Assembly: GCA_946186225.1 (NCBI GenBank)
Contig: CAMHMK010000002.1
Coordinates: forward strand, 1 to 55,970
Length of the DNA stretch: 55,970 bases
Reading direction: 5' to 3'
DNA from: an uncultured Clostridia bacterium
GTDB lineage: Bacteria; Bacillota; Clostridia; Oscillospirales; Oscillospiraceae
Position numbers and translations under genes: made by a program
The notes under the pieces: model-generated
What the model was told of the DNA's origin: nothing
The model's input: the letters and a program-made list of their open reading frames with translations, nothing else
The model's database searches: none
In this document: in pieces, positions 43,980 through 52,556 of the stretch
Layout of the letters: every line of letters begins with the position of its first letter
How positions within the stretch are numbered: position 1 is the first letter of the stretch

Positions 43980-45746
43980 TCAGTCCAACAGGTATTTCAC
44001 ATAGCGCTCGGCCATGGCGTGCCAGAGATCGCGGGCCTCAGGCATCGGAGTGCCGCACGCCTCACGGTAGAGGGCCCAGACGAACCAATAGTAGGCAATG
44101 ATGGCAGTATAGGCCAGGAAGTGGAAGCGTTTTTGTTGGTCTGTCTCCTCGCCGAGATAGGCGTCAATGAAGCGGAGGGCCGTCTCCGGCTCATAGGCAG
44201 CATCCACGATGTAGTAGCCGACGTCGATGCCCGGGTCGGAAAAGCCCGCGTACTCCCAATCGATCAGGATCGTACCGCCGTCGGGGAGCAGCATCCAGTT
44301 GTGGCAATAGGTATCCCCGTGGCAGAAGCAGGGGGCCACGCCATCGCCGGCTGTTTTTTCGCAGAGGGTCCGTATTCCGGCCTTCAGGGAGAGATAGGGA
44401 GCAAAGCAGCCTGGCGTCTTCTGCTCCAGGGCAGTTTCGATCTGTTCCGCGTCCTCCCAAGGCTTCAGACCGTAGTCCGTTTGAACGGGAATGCGGTGCA
44501 GCTCCCGCAGCACCTGCAGAATCCGAAGAGAATCCGCCTCGCTGCGGTAATCCGGCTCCCGGAAGGCAGGCACGAAGCGGGAAATCTTCCAGCCTTCGCG
44601 CTCGTCCATGTAGACGAAGGTGGGGTCGAAGCCCCATTTCCGGGCAAGCTCCAGGGACTGCTTCTCGTGCACCCGGCTGACCAGCAGCTCTGTGCCCGCG
44701 CCGGGATGGCGGTAGATATAGTCCTCGTCCCGGTAGCGGAAGATAAAGGAGGTGTTGGTCAGGCCTTCGCTGATCTTGCGGAAGGAGTGGATTTCGGCCT
44801 CGTCGCAGTGAAAGACGGAGATGATGTTGCCGACGATGCGGCTGTGGGTATGCTTGACGTAGGCACTGTCAAAGCGGCGCAGGTCATCAAAGTAGTCGAA
44901 CTCCACAATGGCCCGGGCCGCGAATCGCTTGTAATACATCGGAGGCAGGCGGTCCAGATTTGCCTGCACCACCCATTCCCAATAGGCGTCCTCCCGTTCC
45001 AGGTCCGGATTCTCGTCAATCAGGCGGAGGAAGGTCTCTGCAAAATCCCGGGACCAGAAGCTATGGCCCAGGACCACCTGACCGCCGGAGCGGCCCTTTT
45101 CCATGCATATGATGCGCCCGTCACTGTCGGTATCCACATACATTTCGGGACTCGGCCCGTCCACGCGGACGCCCGCGTAGAAGGATCGGTACTCGAAGCT
45201 GTGGAAGGGATTTTCAGCAAAATAGTCGTCGCAGGCGCAGACATAGGCGTCCGCCAGCCGTTCCCGCGCGCAGCGGAGGCTGCGGATATTGTTGCAGGTC
45301 ATAAAATCCGGATTGGAGATCAGCTGAACGCCGGGCACCTCCGAGAGATAGGCAAACATCTCCTGCTTATAACCGACCACCACGGTAATATCCTCGATCC
45401 CAGCCTCCCGAAGCTGGGCGATTTGCCGGTCGATCAGGCACTCGCCCTTGACGCGGAACAGACCTTTGGGCAGTTCCAGCGAGAGCGGGATACAGCGGGT
45501 GGAAGGGCCGGCGGCAAGAATCACGGCCCGCTGCACGCGATATGGCGCGAGCGCGGCCATGCCGGCGGGCGTGATGCGCCGGAACTGAGACTCCACAAGC
45601 CCCGCATCAATCAGTGCATTCAGCACCTCCGGCCGCTCGCTCACGCGGTTCAGCTCTACGTCCGAGAAGGATGGCGCTCTGCCCCGCGATTCGTCATAGA
45701 AGGCGTTGAGCAGGGCGAAGGTTTCCGGGGTCAGCACGGTCTTCAT
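43980..45746 (-). CDS. Fusion: winged helix - nucleotidyltransferase - choline/ethanolamine kinase
   Basis: A three-part protein of 588 residues. Residues 1-70 resemble a winged helix-turn-helix. Residues 72-300 are a LicC-type nucleotidyltransferase (AVILAAGPSTR..., LPKGLFRVKG, LIDRQIAQLREAGI). Residues about 310-588 are a LicA-type choline kinase with the Brenner motif CHGDTYCHNW and the metal-binding LIDWEYAG. Kinase plus cytidylyltransferase would turn choline or ethanolamine into the CDP form. The usual GxGxR loop of the first domain is altered to GPSTR, so activity there is uncertain. I chose ATG at 45746, with GAGGGT overlapping the upstream stop. It is the last gene of the glycopolymer operon. 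Confidence 0.82.
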   Translation of the reverse strand: MKTVLTPETFALLNAFYDESRGRAPSFSDVELNRVSERPEVLNALIDAGLVESQFRRITPAGMAALAPYRVQRAVILAAGPSTRCIPLSLELPKGLFRVKGECLIDRQIAQLREAGIEDITVVVGYKQEMFAYLSEVPGVQLISNPDFMTCNNIRSLRCARERLADAYVCACDDYFAENPFHSFEYRSFYAGVRVDGPSPEMYVDTDSDGRIICMEKGRSGGQVVLGHSFWSRDFAETFLRLIDENPDLEREDAYWEWVVQANLDRLPPMYYKRFAARAIVEFDYFDDLRRFDSAYVKHTHSRIVGNIISVFHCDEAEIHSFRKISEGLTNTSFIFRYRDEDYIYRHPGAGTELLVSRVHEKQSLELARKWGFDPTFVYMDEREGWKISRFVPAFREPDYRSEADSLRILQVLRELHRIPVQTDYGLKPWEDAEQIETALEQKTPGCFAPYLSLKAGIRTLCEKTAGDGVAPCFCHGDTYCHNWMLLPDGGTILIDWEYAGFSDPGIDVGYYIVDAAYEPETALRFIDAYLGEETDQQKRFHFLAYTAIIAYYWFVWALYREACGTPMPEARDLWHAMAERYVKYLLD

Positions 45747-45756
45747 CGGCACACCC

Positions 45757-47322
45757 TCACGCCTTGGCCCGCGAAAACAGGCCGCGCAGCATGCTCCCCG
45801 CCACGCCGCCGCGGCAGCTTTGATAAGGCTGGCCGCCCAGAAGGAGCTGCTCTACGCGGAGCTCGCGCAGACGGTGCAGTTCCATCTTGCAGGGGTTTTC
45901 GGAGAGAATAACCATGTCCGCGATCTTTCCGACCTCCAGGCTTCCCCGCTCGGCATCGTCAAAGGTCGCGCGGCAGCCGTTGATCGTACACATGCGCAGG
46001 GCCTCCTGTACGGTCAAGGCCTGGGCGGGATTGGCGTGGTTGACGGCCTTGTCGATCCAGTCGATCGGATTGGGGGCAGTACAGGGGGCGTCGGAGCCCG
46101 CGGCGATGGAGATGCCCAGATCCCAGAAGGTACGCAGCGGATTGAGGGCCGATGCGCGGTCCTTGCCGAGGATCTGCTCCAGATATTCGTCCGGTTCCTG
46201 CTTCCAGTTGATGAAGGCGCTCTGCACAGGGAGCTGGATGCCGTAGTCCCGGCAGATCTCCAGGCCGGCCACGGTGGGCAGACAGGCATGGATGATGCCG
46301 TGACGGTGGTCCTTACGCGGGAAGTCATCCAGGGCGGCGCGCAACGCGCGGGTCGCCTGGTCAAAGGCACGGTCGCCGATGGCGTGCATCTCGATCTGCA
46401 GGCCGGCGCGGTTGGCCTTCTTGCAGAACTCAATCACCTTTTCATCGGAATAATAGAGTACGCCGTCTGTGCCGTCGTCAACATAGGGGGCGTTCATAGC
46501 CGCGTCATGGGAGCCAAAGCAGCCGTCCAGGGCGCAGGCAAAGCAGCCGCCGATGCGGGGCAGCTTCCGGCGCGTGGCAGCGCGAACGTCCAGAGACTGG
46601 GGGAAAACGCGGATCTGGAAGCCGTTTTTCAAGGAGCGGGCAAAGAGCTGCTCCAGGGTGATATCCAGGTTTGCCACGAAGCCGATGCCGCTGACCGTAT
46701 GGACCATACCGATGCCCCGGGATGCCTCGAAGTCCACGGCGTTCTGCAGATTTTTCACCAGGTCCACCAGAGAAAGTGAGCCCGTGATGTAGTCAGAGAC
46801 CTTGAAGAAAGCCTCCTGGTTCATCTCGCCCGTATCGGGGTGATAGCCGCGCAGAGGAGATAGCTTCTTTTCCAGCTTCTTGAGCAGAGGCGTATTGACA
46901 ATGCAGGCGTGGCCGTCATACTTGACCATCATCATCTCGCGGTCGGGGCAGACGGCGTCCAGCTCGGCGCGAGAGAGCAGCTTGCCCTCCCGGACCGAAT
47001 AAGGGGATGCGCCAAAGGCGATCAGGGTCTTGGCCGTGGAGCGGCGGACAAAGTCGCGGATCATATCCGAGATCTCGCGGTTGGAGGCCGCGTCCATGAC
47101 ATTCAGACCGGCATGGAAGGCGGAGAAGGATGCCAGGTGCTGGTGGGTGTCCACAAAGCTTGGGCAGAGGGCCTTTGCACCGAGCTCTACCTTCGGGGCA
47201 GCTTGGAATCGCTCCGGCAGCTCATTGCCGACGAAGATGATCTTGCCCTCATCTTCGACCAGCCAGCGGAACGTCTCATCCGAGGCGTTGACGGAAAGGA
47301 TATCGCCGTGATAGCATTTCAT
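45757..47322 (-). CDS. Amidohydrolase family 3 (YtcJ-like) protein
   Basis: A 521-residue metal-dependent hydrolase of the PF07969 type. The metal site THQH (H60, H62), the family motif MHAIGDRA and the active-site Asp region AAGSDAPCTAPNP are present, and the C-terminal KIADMVILSENP is typical. Members hydrolyse N-acyl or cyclic amide groups, and the substrate here is unknown. It lies within the glycopolymer operon (2 bases after the nucleotidyltransferase, 10 bases before the kinase fusion), so it may deacylate an amino-alcohol precursor. ATG at 47322 has GGAGG with 7-base spacing. Confidence 0.8.
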   Translation of the reverse strand: MKCYHGDILSVNASDETFRWLVEDEGKIIFVGNELPERFQAAPKVELGAKALCPSFVDTHQHLASFSAFHAGLNVMDAASNREISDMIRDFVRRSTAKTLIAFGASPYSVREGKLLSRAELDAVCPDREMMMVKYDGHACIVNTPLLKKLEKKLSPLRGYHPDTGEMNQEAFFKVSDYITGSLSLVDLVKNLQNAVDFEASRGIGMVHTVSGIGFVANLDITLEQLFARSLKNGFQIRVFPQSLDVRAATRRKLPRIGGCFACALDGCFGSHDAAMNAPYVDDGTDGVLYYSDEKVIEFCKKANRAGLQIEMHAIGDRAFDQATRALRAALDDFPRKDHRHGIIHACLPTVAGLEICRDYGIQLPVQSAFINWKQEPDEYLEQILGKDRASALNPLRTFWDLGISIAAGSDAPCTAPNPIDWIDKAVNHANPAQALTVQEALRMCTINGCRATFDDAERGSLEVGKIADMVILSENPCKMELHRLRELRVEQLLLGGQPYQSCRGGVAGSMLRGLFSRAKA

Positions 47323-47324
47323 AC

Positions 47325-48257
47325 TCATACCTCCGATTTTGAAGAACGGTAGTTTTCGTAAGAGGGATCCAGCTCCACGAGCTCGAAGAAATTGTCGATC
47401 TCCATGATATCGGACTTGGCGCATGGGCGGATCTCCACGCGGTATCGGTCCCGATAGAGGACCAGGGGAATGAATTCCCAGAAGAGGTCCTTCCCTTCCG
47501 GCTCGGTCTCATAGGCGCGGCGGAAATCTGCGCGCAGCTTCGCACTGTCGGCCCGGTCCCAATAGGCAATTTCATACTGATTGAAGCAGTAGACGCCGCC
47601 CTTCTGATAGTGACCGGTGAAGCCGTTTTCGAAGGTGAAGCACCAGTCGTCGGTCTCCTCGGCATAGGAGGCCAGGTAGTTGGTCCGATAGTGGTACTTG
47701 TGGATGACCTTGGGATTCGTTACCAGCAGATCCCCGGCGCAGATATAGCAGTTGTCAATCTTCTCCCCTGCCGCCAGGGCCGAAGAAATGTTGTTTTCAG
47801 TCTCGTAGGCGTCGTTATCCCGGAACTGCAGGAAGGGATATTTTTCCAGCAGGACGTCAAAGTCCGCCTTGCGATAGCCGCGCACGATCGTGATATCCCG
47901 GATGTCTCTGGCGATCAGGGCGTCAAGAAGACGGTCGATGATGCGCACGCCGTTCACCCGAACCAAGGGCTTTGGCGTATCAAGCGTGACCGGGGCCATC
48001 CGCGATCCGAAGCCTGCGGCAAAGATGACGGCCCGCTCCACCCGATAGGGCTCCAGGGCCGCCAGCCCTGCGGCTGTGATGCGCAGCTCATCGCCGGATG
48101 CCTCCAGAAGTCCGCGCTCGGTCAACGAGGTGCGGACCCGGATGATCTGCGTGCCGGACAGAGCCAGGGCGTCGGTCAGACTTCGCCAAGGATACACGCC
48201 GGGGCCGTTTTCGGCCACATGCGCCAGCAGATCAAATTCATATCGAGAAAGCTCCAT
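47325..48257 (-). CDS. Winged helix - LicC-type nucleotidyltransferase
   Basis: A 310-residue protein. Residues 1-70 form a winged helix-like domain related to the one in the kinase fusion (SLTERGLLEASGDELRITAAGLAAL). Residues 72-300 are a nucleotidyltransferase with an intact nucleotide loop AAGFGSRMAPVT, the lysine motif TPKPLVRVNG and the metal site region CAGDLLVTNP. It probably transfers CMP from CTP to a phospho-alcohol such as phosphocholine or phosphoethanolamine. GAGGGG precedes the ATG. The paralogous kinase fusion two genes downstream has a degraded loop, so this copy may supply the activity. Confidence 0.83.
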   Translation of the reverse strand: MELSRYEFDLLAHVAENGPGVYPWRSLTDALALSGTQIIRVRTSLTERGLLEASGDELRITAAGLAALEPYRVERAVIFAAGFGSRMAPVTLDTPKPLVRVNGVRIIDRLLDALIARDIRDITIVRGYRKADFDVLLEKYPFLQFRDNDAYETENNISSALAAGEKIDNCYICAGDLLVTNPKVIHKYHYRTNYLASYAEETDDWCFTFENGFTGHYQKGGVYCFNQYEIAYWDRADSAKLRADFRRAYETEPEGKDLFWEFIPLVLYRDRYRVEIRPCAKSDIMEIDNFFELVELDPSYENYRSSKSEV

Positions 48258-48284
48258 CCTGATCCCCTCTAAATCCTTGCGGTT

Positions 48285-49532
48285 TTAGTTGTTCTCTTGC
48301 GGCTGCTCCTGCTCCAATTCGCGCAGCTTCTCCATAAGATAGTCCGCAGCGCGGACGGCGCCTTCTCCGGGGTGCATCCAGACCTCCTCGCGGGCACGGT
48401 CGCGTGCCTTCTGATAGGCAGGATTGTCCCGCAGATCGTCGATGGACTCCTTGATCCGGTCCAACATCCCCTCATCCAGGCACTTGCCGATGCGGGGCAG
48501 GGTCTCCAGCGTCCAGAGCTCGTCCTTGAGCCAGTAGGAGTCGTAAGGGCCCTTGTCAAATTTGGCGTTGTGATAGATGACAGGCTTGTCAAAGACCAGC
48601 GCGTAATCGAAGATTACGCCTGAGAAGTCGGAGATCATCACGTCGGAGCTGCGCAGCACGTCGAAGTTGTCCGTGTCGCGGTTCCATGAGAAACGGTCGG
48701 TATCAGGAAATTGCTTCATCAGGCGGTCGATCATCTCCGTCTCTGACTGGAAGGACTGGGGATGCGGACGAACGACGACGCGGTAACCGGTGTCGATCAG
48801 CGCCTGGAGAATGCGCTCGCCGTAAAGGCTCAGGAGGGCACTCTTGCCCCAGGAGGGAGCGAGCAGGACCGTGAACTCGTGCTGCGGCAGGGCCGGAGCC
48901 TCGGCCAGCCGCTTGCGCATGACGTCCAGATAGGGAATGCCGACGTAGCAAACCTCCTTGGCCGGAAGATTTCGCTGGCCCTCCAGGTCCCGGAGCTGAT
49001 CCTCCTGGAATTTGCCGGACAGGAGCAGGGCGTCGTAGTAGTCGACGCCGAACATCCGGTATCCGGCCAGGTTTCCGGCAGCATGGAGGATGTGGACGTA
49101 CCAGCGCACGTCCTTGGAGCGCTTCCACTGATAGACGTCCAGGCCGGGCGTCGTGGAAAGCAGGATGTCGGTGTGCAGGACGTTGAGCACGGCAAAGGCC
49201 TTGTCCCCCTTGCCGATGAACTCGGCATGGACGTGCGGAAGGTCTGCCTTCAGGGCGGGGTCGTCCTCCGAGGCCGTCAGATAGGAGACGTCCTGGCCGC
49301 GGGCATTCAGCTCCCGGCAGATCGGGGAAAAGACGTTCCAGTAGCGCTTGTCATCCGAGAAGATCGTGAGCGCAGCCTTCTGCTCGGCCTTGGCCTTGCC
49401 GCCTGCAGCACGGAAGCGCAGCTTCATCCACAGGGCACGCGCAGCGTAGATGCCTGCGCCGAATACGCCCATCAGGACCGTAAACAGCATGCTGCCCGTG
49501 CCGGGATCGATATATAAAAACGTTGGATACAT
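48285..49532 (-). CDS. CDP-glycerol glycerophosphotransferase-like (TagF/TagB family)
   Basis: A 415-residue membrane-associated transferase. One N-terminal membrane segment lies in YIDPGTGSMLFTVLMGVFGA. The GT-B Glyphos_transf domain shows VRPHPQS, SDVMISDFSGVIFDYAL and DKPVIYH, as in TagF/TarF. It would add glycerol-phosphate or a similar CDP-activated polyol to a lipid-linked chain. AAAGGAG precedes ATG 49532. It is the second gene of the operon headed by the YidC fusion, with a 26-base gap, and is the clearest sign that the locus builds a teichoic-acid-like polymer. Confidence 0.85.
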   Translation of the reverse strand: MYPTFLYIDPGTGSMLFTVLMGVFGAGIYAARALWMKLRFRAAGGKAKAEQKAALTIFSDDKRYWNVFSPICRELNARGQDVSYLTASEDDPALKADLPHVHAEFIGKGDKAFAVLNVLHTDILLSTTPGLDVYQWKRSKDVRWYVHILHAAGNLAGYRMFGVDYYDALLLSGKFQEDQLRDLEGQRNLPAKEVCYVGIPYLDVMRKRLAEAPALPQHEFTVLLAPSWGKSALLSLYGERILQALIDTGYRVVVRPHPQSFQSETEMIDRLMKQFPDTDRFSWNRDTDNFDVLRSSDVMISDFSGVIFDYALVFDKPVIYHNAKFDKGPYDSYWLKDELWTLETLPRIGKCLDEGMLDRIKESIDDLRDNPAYQKARDRAREEVWMHPGEGAVRAADYLMEKLRELEQEQPQENN

Positions 49533-49558
49533 TTGTTTTTCTCCTTTGACGATCCGGC

Positions 49559-52333
49559 TTAGCGATAGCCGATGTATTCCCAGTTTTCTCCCACGCGGAC
49601 GTCGTCGTGGACGGAGAACCACTTGCAGGGCAGGAAGGCAACGCCGTTGTTCTTTGCAACATTCCAGTTGTAGGAATAGGTCGCGTGCTGCTCCGGCGCG
49701 TACTTCATCTCATCGGTGATCGGCTTTCCGGTGAATGGGTTCACCGGGTTCTCGATCAGGCCGGAGAAGGCGATTGTCGGCGTGTCGGCGTTCGTCATGA
49801 AGCGCTCATCCACGGTAAAGCCCTTGCTGTTGAAGTCCTTTACCATCAGCATGCACTGGAGCATCATCATGTCCTCGACGTCCTTGTCGTCATCCACGTC
49901 ATGCAGCAGGTCCCGGAAGAATTGCAGATACCAGCCGTGGTCGGAAACGATGATGATGCGCGTATTGTCGTAGAGATCGTTCTCGCGCAGATAGTCGAAC
50001 CATTCTCCCAGCGCAAGGAAGGCCGCCATATTCGCATGATAGTGCGTTACCTGCATCTCGTTGCTCAGATAGAGGGTGCTGCCGTCGGCCGCGGTGCGGG
50101 GATTGTGCGCGGCTTCATAGTCGGTATCGTCCACATAGGCGGCGGGAACATAGTCCGGCTCCTGCAGGAGGACCGGGCGGTGCGGAAGCTCGTTGTCCAT
50201 GGCGAAGAAGGTGTTGCCCGAGGATTCGATCCGCGTGATTGAAGGAAGGTTCTTGAGCACCATGTAATTGTTCATGAAGCCCTTGTCAAATCCGGAGGCC
50301 GTGTAATCGGAGAGCATCGTCTGAACGGAGGTATCCGCCTCCTCCTGGACGGCCGCGGCGTCGGCCCTGTTGTAGTTGCCGTTGTCATAGAGCGTCTTCT
50401 GCAGGATCAGAGGTGCCGACTTGAAGAGGCTGTAGCAGAAGAAGTTTCGGTTCAGGAGGAAGTCTGTATCCTCCTGGGATCTGGTGCCGCGGTTGAATCT
50501 GCCGTCCTTGGCAAAGTAGGTGTGCATCCCGGGGTAATCGTCAAAGATGCTGTAGTCGGAGGGCTTTTTGTAGCCGCAATAGGGCAGGTCGCAGATCGTG
50601 ACCTCGTAGCCCGCATGGTAGAACAGGTCCGGCATCAGCTTCATCGACTCGTCGTGCTTTTCCTGGAGGAGCTGATCGGTTCTGGCGTTCATCTCTTCCG
50701 GCGTGTACTCATAGCCGCCGAAGACGCCGGTCACGCCGAAATTCGTGCATACGCCGTAGCTCATCGAGTTCGGGTAGTAGGTAAAGCCGTCAAAGGCTTC
50801 CTTGAGCTCCGGCTTTTCGTTCATCATGTAGGGGACCATGGAGGCAACTGCGCGATCCATCATCAGGACGACCACATTTTTGCCGGTCTTGCTCAGGCGG
50901 ATCTGAAGCTGCTCATCCGTCCGTTCCATCTGCGTCCGGATGGCGGAATACTCTTTTTGGATCCCGAACACATTGGTAACCGACATTCCAAAGGCAGCAA
51001 AGCAGAGTGCGCCGACCAAAAGGCGTAGCATCGCCTGCTTTTTCTTCCAGATCACATAGAGCAGGGCGGTCAAGGCCAGAAGGACACCTGCATTGAGGAA
51101 CATCTGACCGACGGTGTTCTTGGGATGGACGTCAAAGCGAAGCATCTCGGAGAGGTTGCCGTAGCCGGTGCCGAAGAAGAGATAGTCCACGGCAGCGCCA
51201 ACAGCCAGGGCAGAGATTGCAAGGCCTAAGATGCGCTTGCCCCTGCCGTCTGCCAGGTGATAAAAAATCTCGAACCAGACCAGGAAGGTACCCGCCGCCA
51301 ACAGCGCAGAATTCAGCAAATAATTCAGCGGAGAACGGGGCGCCAGATTGTCAACGAATTCCGAGGTGGAATCCCGGATGACGCCGGACGGGATCAGCAG
51401 GCCGGTCAGGATCATCAGGAGAAGGCAGCCCAGGAAGAAGCCAAAGCGTTCCGGCTTTTCGACCCGAACGGCGGGACGGGCAGCGCGGGTTTTGGCGCGG
51501 AGGGCCAGGAGCAGCGGCAGCTGCAGAGCCAGCAGGATCAGCGTCAGGAAGAACTTCATCCTCGCTGTCTCCACAGTGTGGAAGAAGAGGAAATAAACTG
51601 CCCCAAAAACGCTGACGGCAGAGAAGATAATTCCCAGCACCAGTCCGGGCCGCTTCATCTTGTAGAAGACGTTTTTCAGCAGGGAGAACAGGTTGTTGAG
51701 GGTCCAGTAGAAAACGAGACCTGCCGGGGAATTATAGAGCAGGACAAGGAACACCACGGCCAGGCCGTAGGTCTGGAGCTTGCTCTTGAGGGGGAAGCCC
51801 CGCATGTAGATGGACGCGGAGATATAGTTGATGGCCGTCATCAGAATGGGCAGAAGATTCAGCGTAAGGCCGAAGATCTTCAGCATTCCGTCCGGCGCGC
51901 CCATGTCGGCGATCGGTCCGAAGCTCATGCCGCGCAGCAGCTGGAGGCCGGAAAGGAACCGATAAGCCGCAGTGAAGAAGGGTACCTGTAAAAGCAGAGA
52001 GATCGAGCCCTTGAAGACATCCGTCTGCTTGTAGTCGTTCTGACGGTAGTAGGTCTGGAGCATCATGAAGCGCTCGTTGCCCTTGAAGGTCTTCTTGATA
52101 TGGGCGACGCCATCCTGCATTTGCGCAGCCTTGTCGCGCTGTTCCCGCTGCAGGGCGTCTGCGCGGCGATAGAGCGGCAAAACCAGGAAATTGATGGCCA
52201 GGCTCAGAAAAATAATGGCAATTCCGTGGTTGCCGACCAGGCGGTCTGCAATTGCGAAGATTACCTCAAACATCAGCTCCAGCGGCCCAATCAGCAGCTT
52301 GTAGAGCGCGGTTCCGAGAGACAAGTGAATCAT
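49559..52333 (-). CDS. Fusion: YidC/Oxa1-like membrane domain - sulfatase/phosphotransferase domain
   Basis: A protein of about 924 residues. The N-terminal 240 residues follow the YidC/Oxa1 pattern with five membrane segments (GIAIIFLSLAINFLVLPLY, then LLLQVPFFTAAYRFL). The conserved groove arginine aligns with Asn 48. Further membrane segments span about 240-460. The outer C-terminal 440 residues are an alkaline-phosphatase-superfamily domain: VVVLMMDRAV (first metal Asp), FGGYEYTPEEMN, LYDNTRIIIVSDHGW (DH metal site, about residue 796) and a later EQHATYSY histidine. LtaS, EptA and similar enzymes use this fold to transfer phospho-groups. ATG 52333 has an AAAGG directly before it; TTG 52324 is a better-spaced alternative. 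It heads the operon. Confidence 0.82.
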   Translation of the reverse strand: MIHLSLGTALYKLLIGPLELMFEVIFAIADRLVGNHGIAIIFLSLAINFLVLPLYRRADALQREQRDKAAQMQDGVAHIKKTFKGNERFMMLQTYYRQNDYKQTDVFKGSISLLLQVPFFTAAYRFLSGLQLLRGMSFGPIADMGAPDGMLKIFGLTLNLLPILMTAINYISASIYMRGFPLKSKLQTYGLAVVFLVLLYNSPAGLVFYWTLNNLFSLLKNVFYKMKRPGLVLGIIFSAVSVFGAVYFLFFHTVETARMKFFLTLILLALQLPLLLALRAKTRAARPAVRVEKPERFGFFLGCLLLMILTGLLIPSGVIRDSTSEFVDNLAPRSPLNYLLNSALLAAGTFLVWFEIFYHLADGRGKRILGLAISALAVGAAVDYLFFGTGYGNLSEMLRFDVHPKNTVGQMFLNAGVLLALTALLYVIWKKKQAMLRLLVGALCFAAFGMSVTNVFGIQKEYSAIRTQMERTDEQLQIRLSKTGKNVVVLMMDRAVASMVPYMMNEKPELKEAFDGFTYYPNSMSYGVCTNFGVTGVFGGYEYTPEEMNARTDQLLQEKHDESMKLMPDLFYHAGYEVTICDLPYCGYKKPSDYSIFDDYPGMHTYFAKDGRFNRGTRSQEDTDFLLNRNFFCYSLFKSAPLILQKTLYDNGNYNRADAAAVQEEADTSVQTMLSDYTASGFDKGFMNNYMVLKNLPSITRIESSGNTFFAMDNELPHRPVLLQEPDYVPAAYVDDTDYEAAHNPRTAADGSTLYLSNEMQVTHYHANMAAFLALGEWFDYLRENDLYDNTRIIIVSDHGWYLQFFRDLLHDVDDDKDVEDMMMLQCMLMVKDFNSKGFTVDERFMTNADTPTIAFSGLIENPVNPFTGKPITDEMKYAPEQHATYSYNWNVAKNNGVAFLPCKWFSVHDDVRVGENWEYIGYR

Positions 52334-52381
52334 CCTTTGCTTTTCCCATAACGGGTGTTTTTTAGAATTAACCAATAATGT

Positions 52382-52410
52382 ATCTTATAAAAAAATACCC
52401 CGCTTGTCAA
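52382..52410 (-). promoter_or_regulatory. Promoter of the YidC-fusion operon
   Basis: A perfect TTGACA (52405-52410) and TAAGAT (52382-52387) on the minus strand are 17 bases apart. The predicted start near 52375 excludes the longest reading frame, whose TTG lies at that point. Confidence 0.72.
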
Positions 52411-52472
52411 GTCTGAAAACATGTTTGCGTGCCATTTCGCGTCAATGCTCTCTTGTTTTTTCATTTTTCCGG

Positions 52473-52501
52473 TTGAATCTCGTCGGCTGCCGTGATATAA
52501 T
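52473..52501 (+). promoter_or_regulatory. Divergent promoter of the nucleotidyltransferase-PLP gene
   Basis: TTGAAT (52473-52478) and TATAAT (52496-52501) are 17 bases apart. The two divergent -35 boxes are about 60 bases apart, so a shared regulator could control both arms. Confidence 0.72.
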
Positions 52502-52556
52502 CCAATCAATCTCTCTGCAGACGATTTCAATCATTATTCAGATACAGGTGAACGAT

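Noticed and set aside
52334-52375. Longer start of the YidC fusion at TTG 52375
   Set aside because: The predicted transcription start coincides with this codon and there is no ribosome site.
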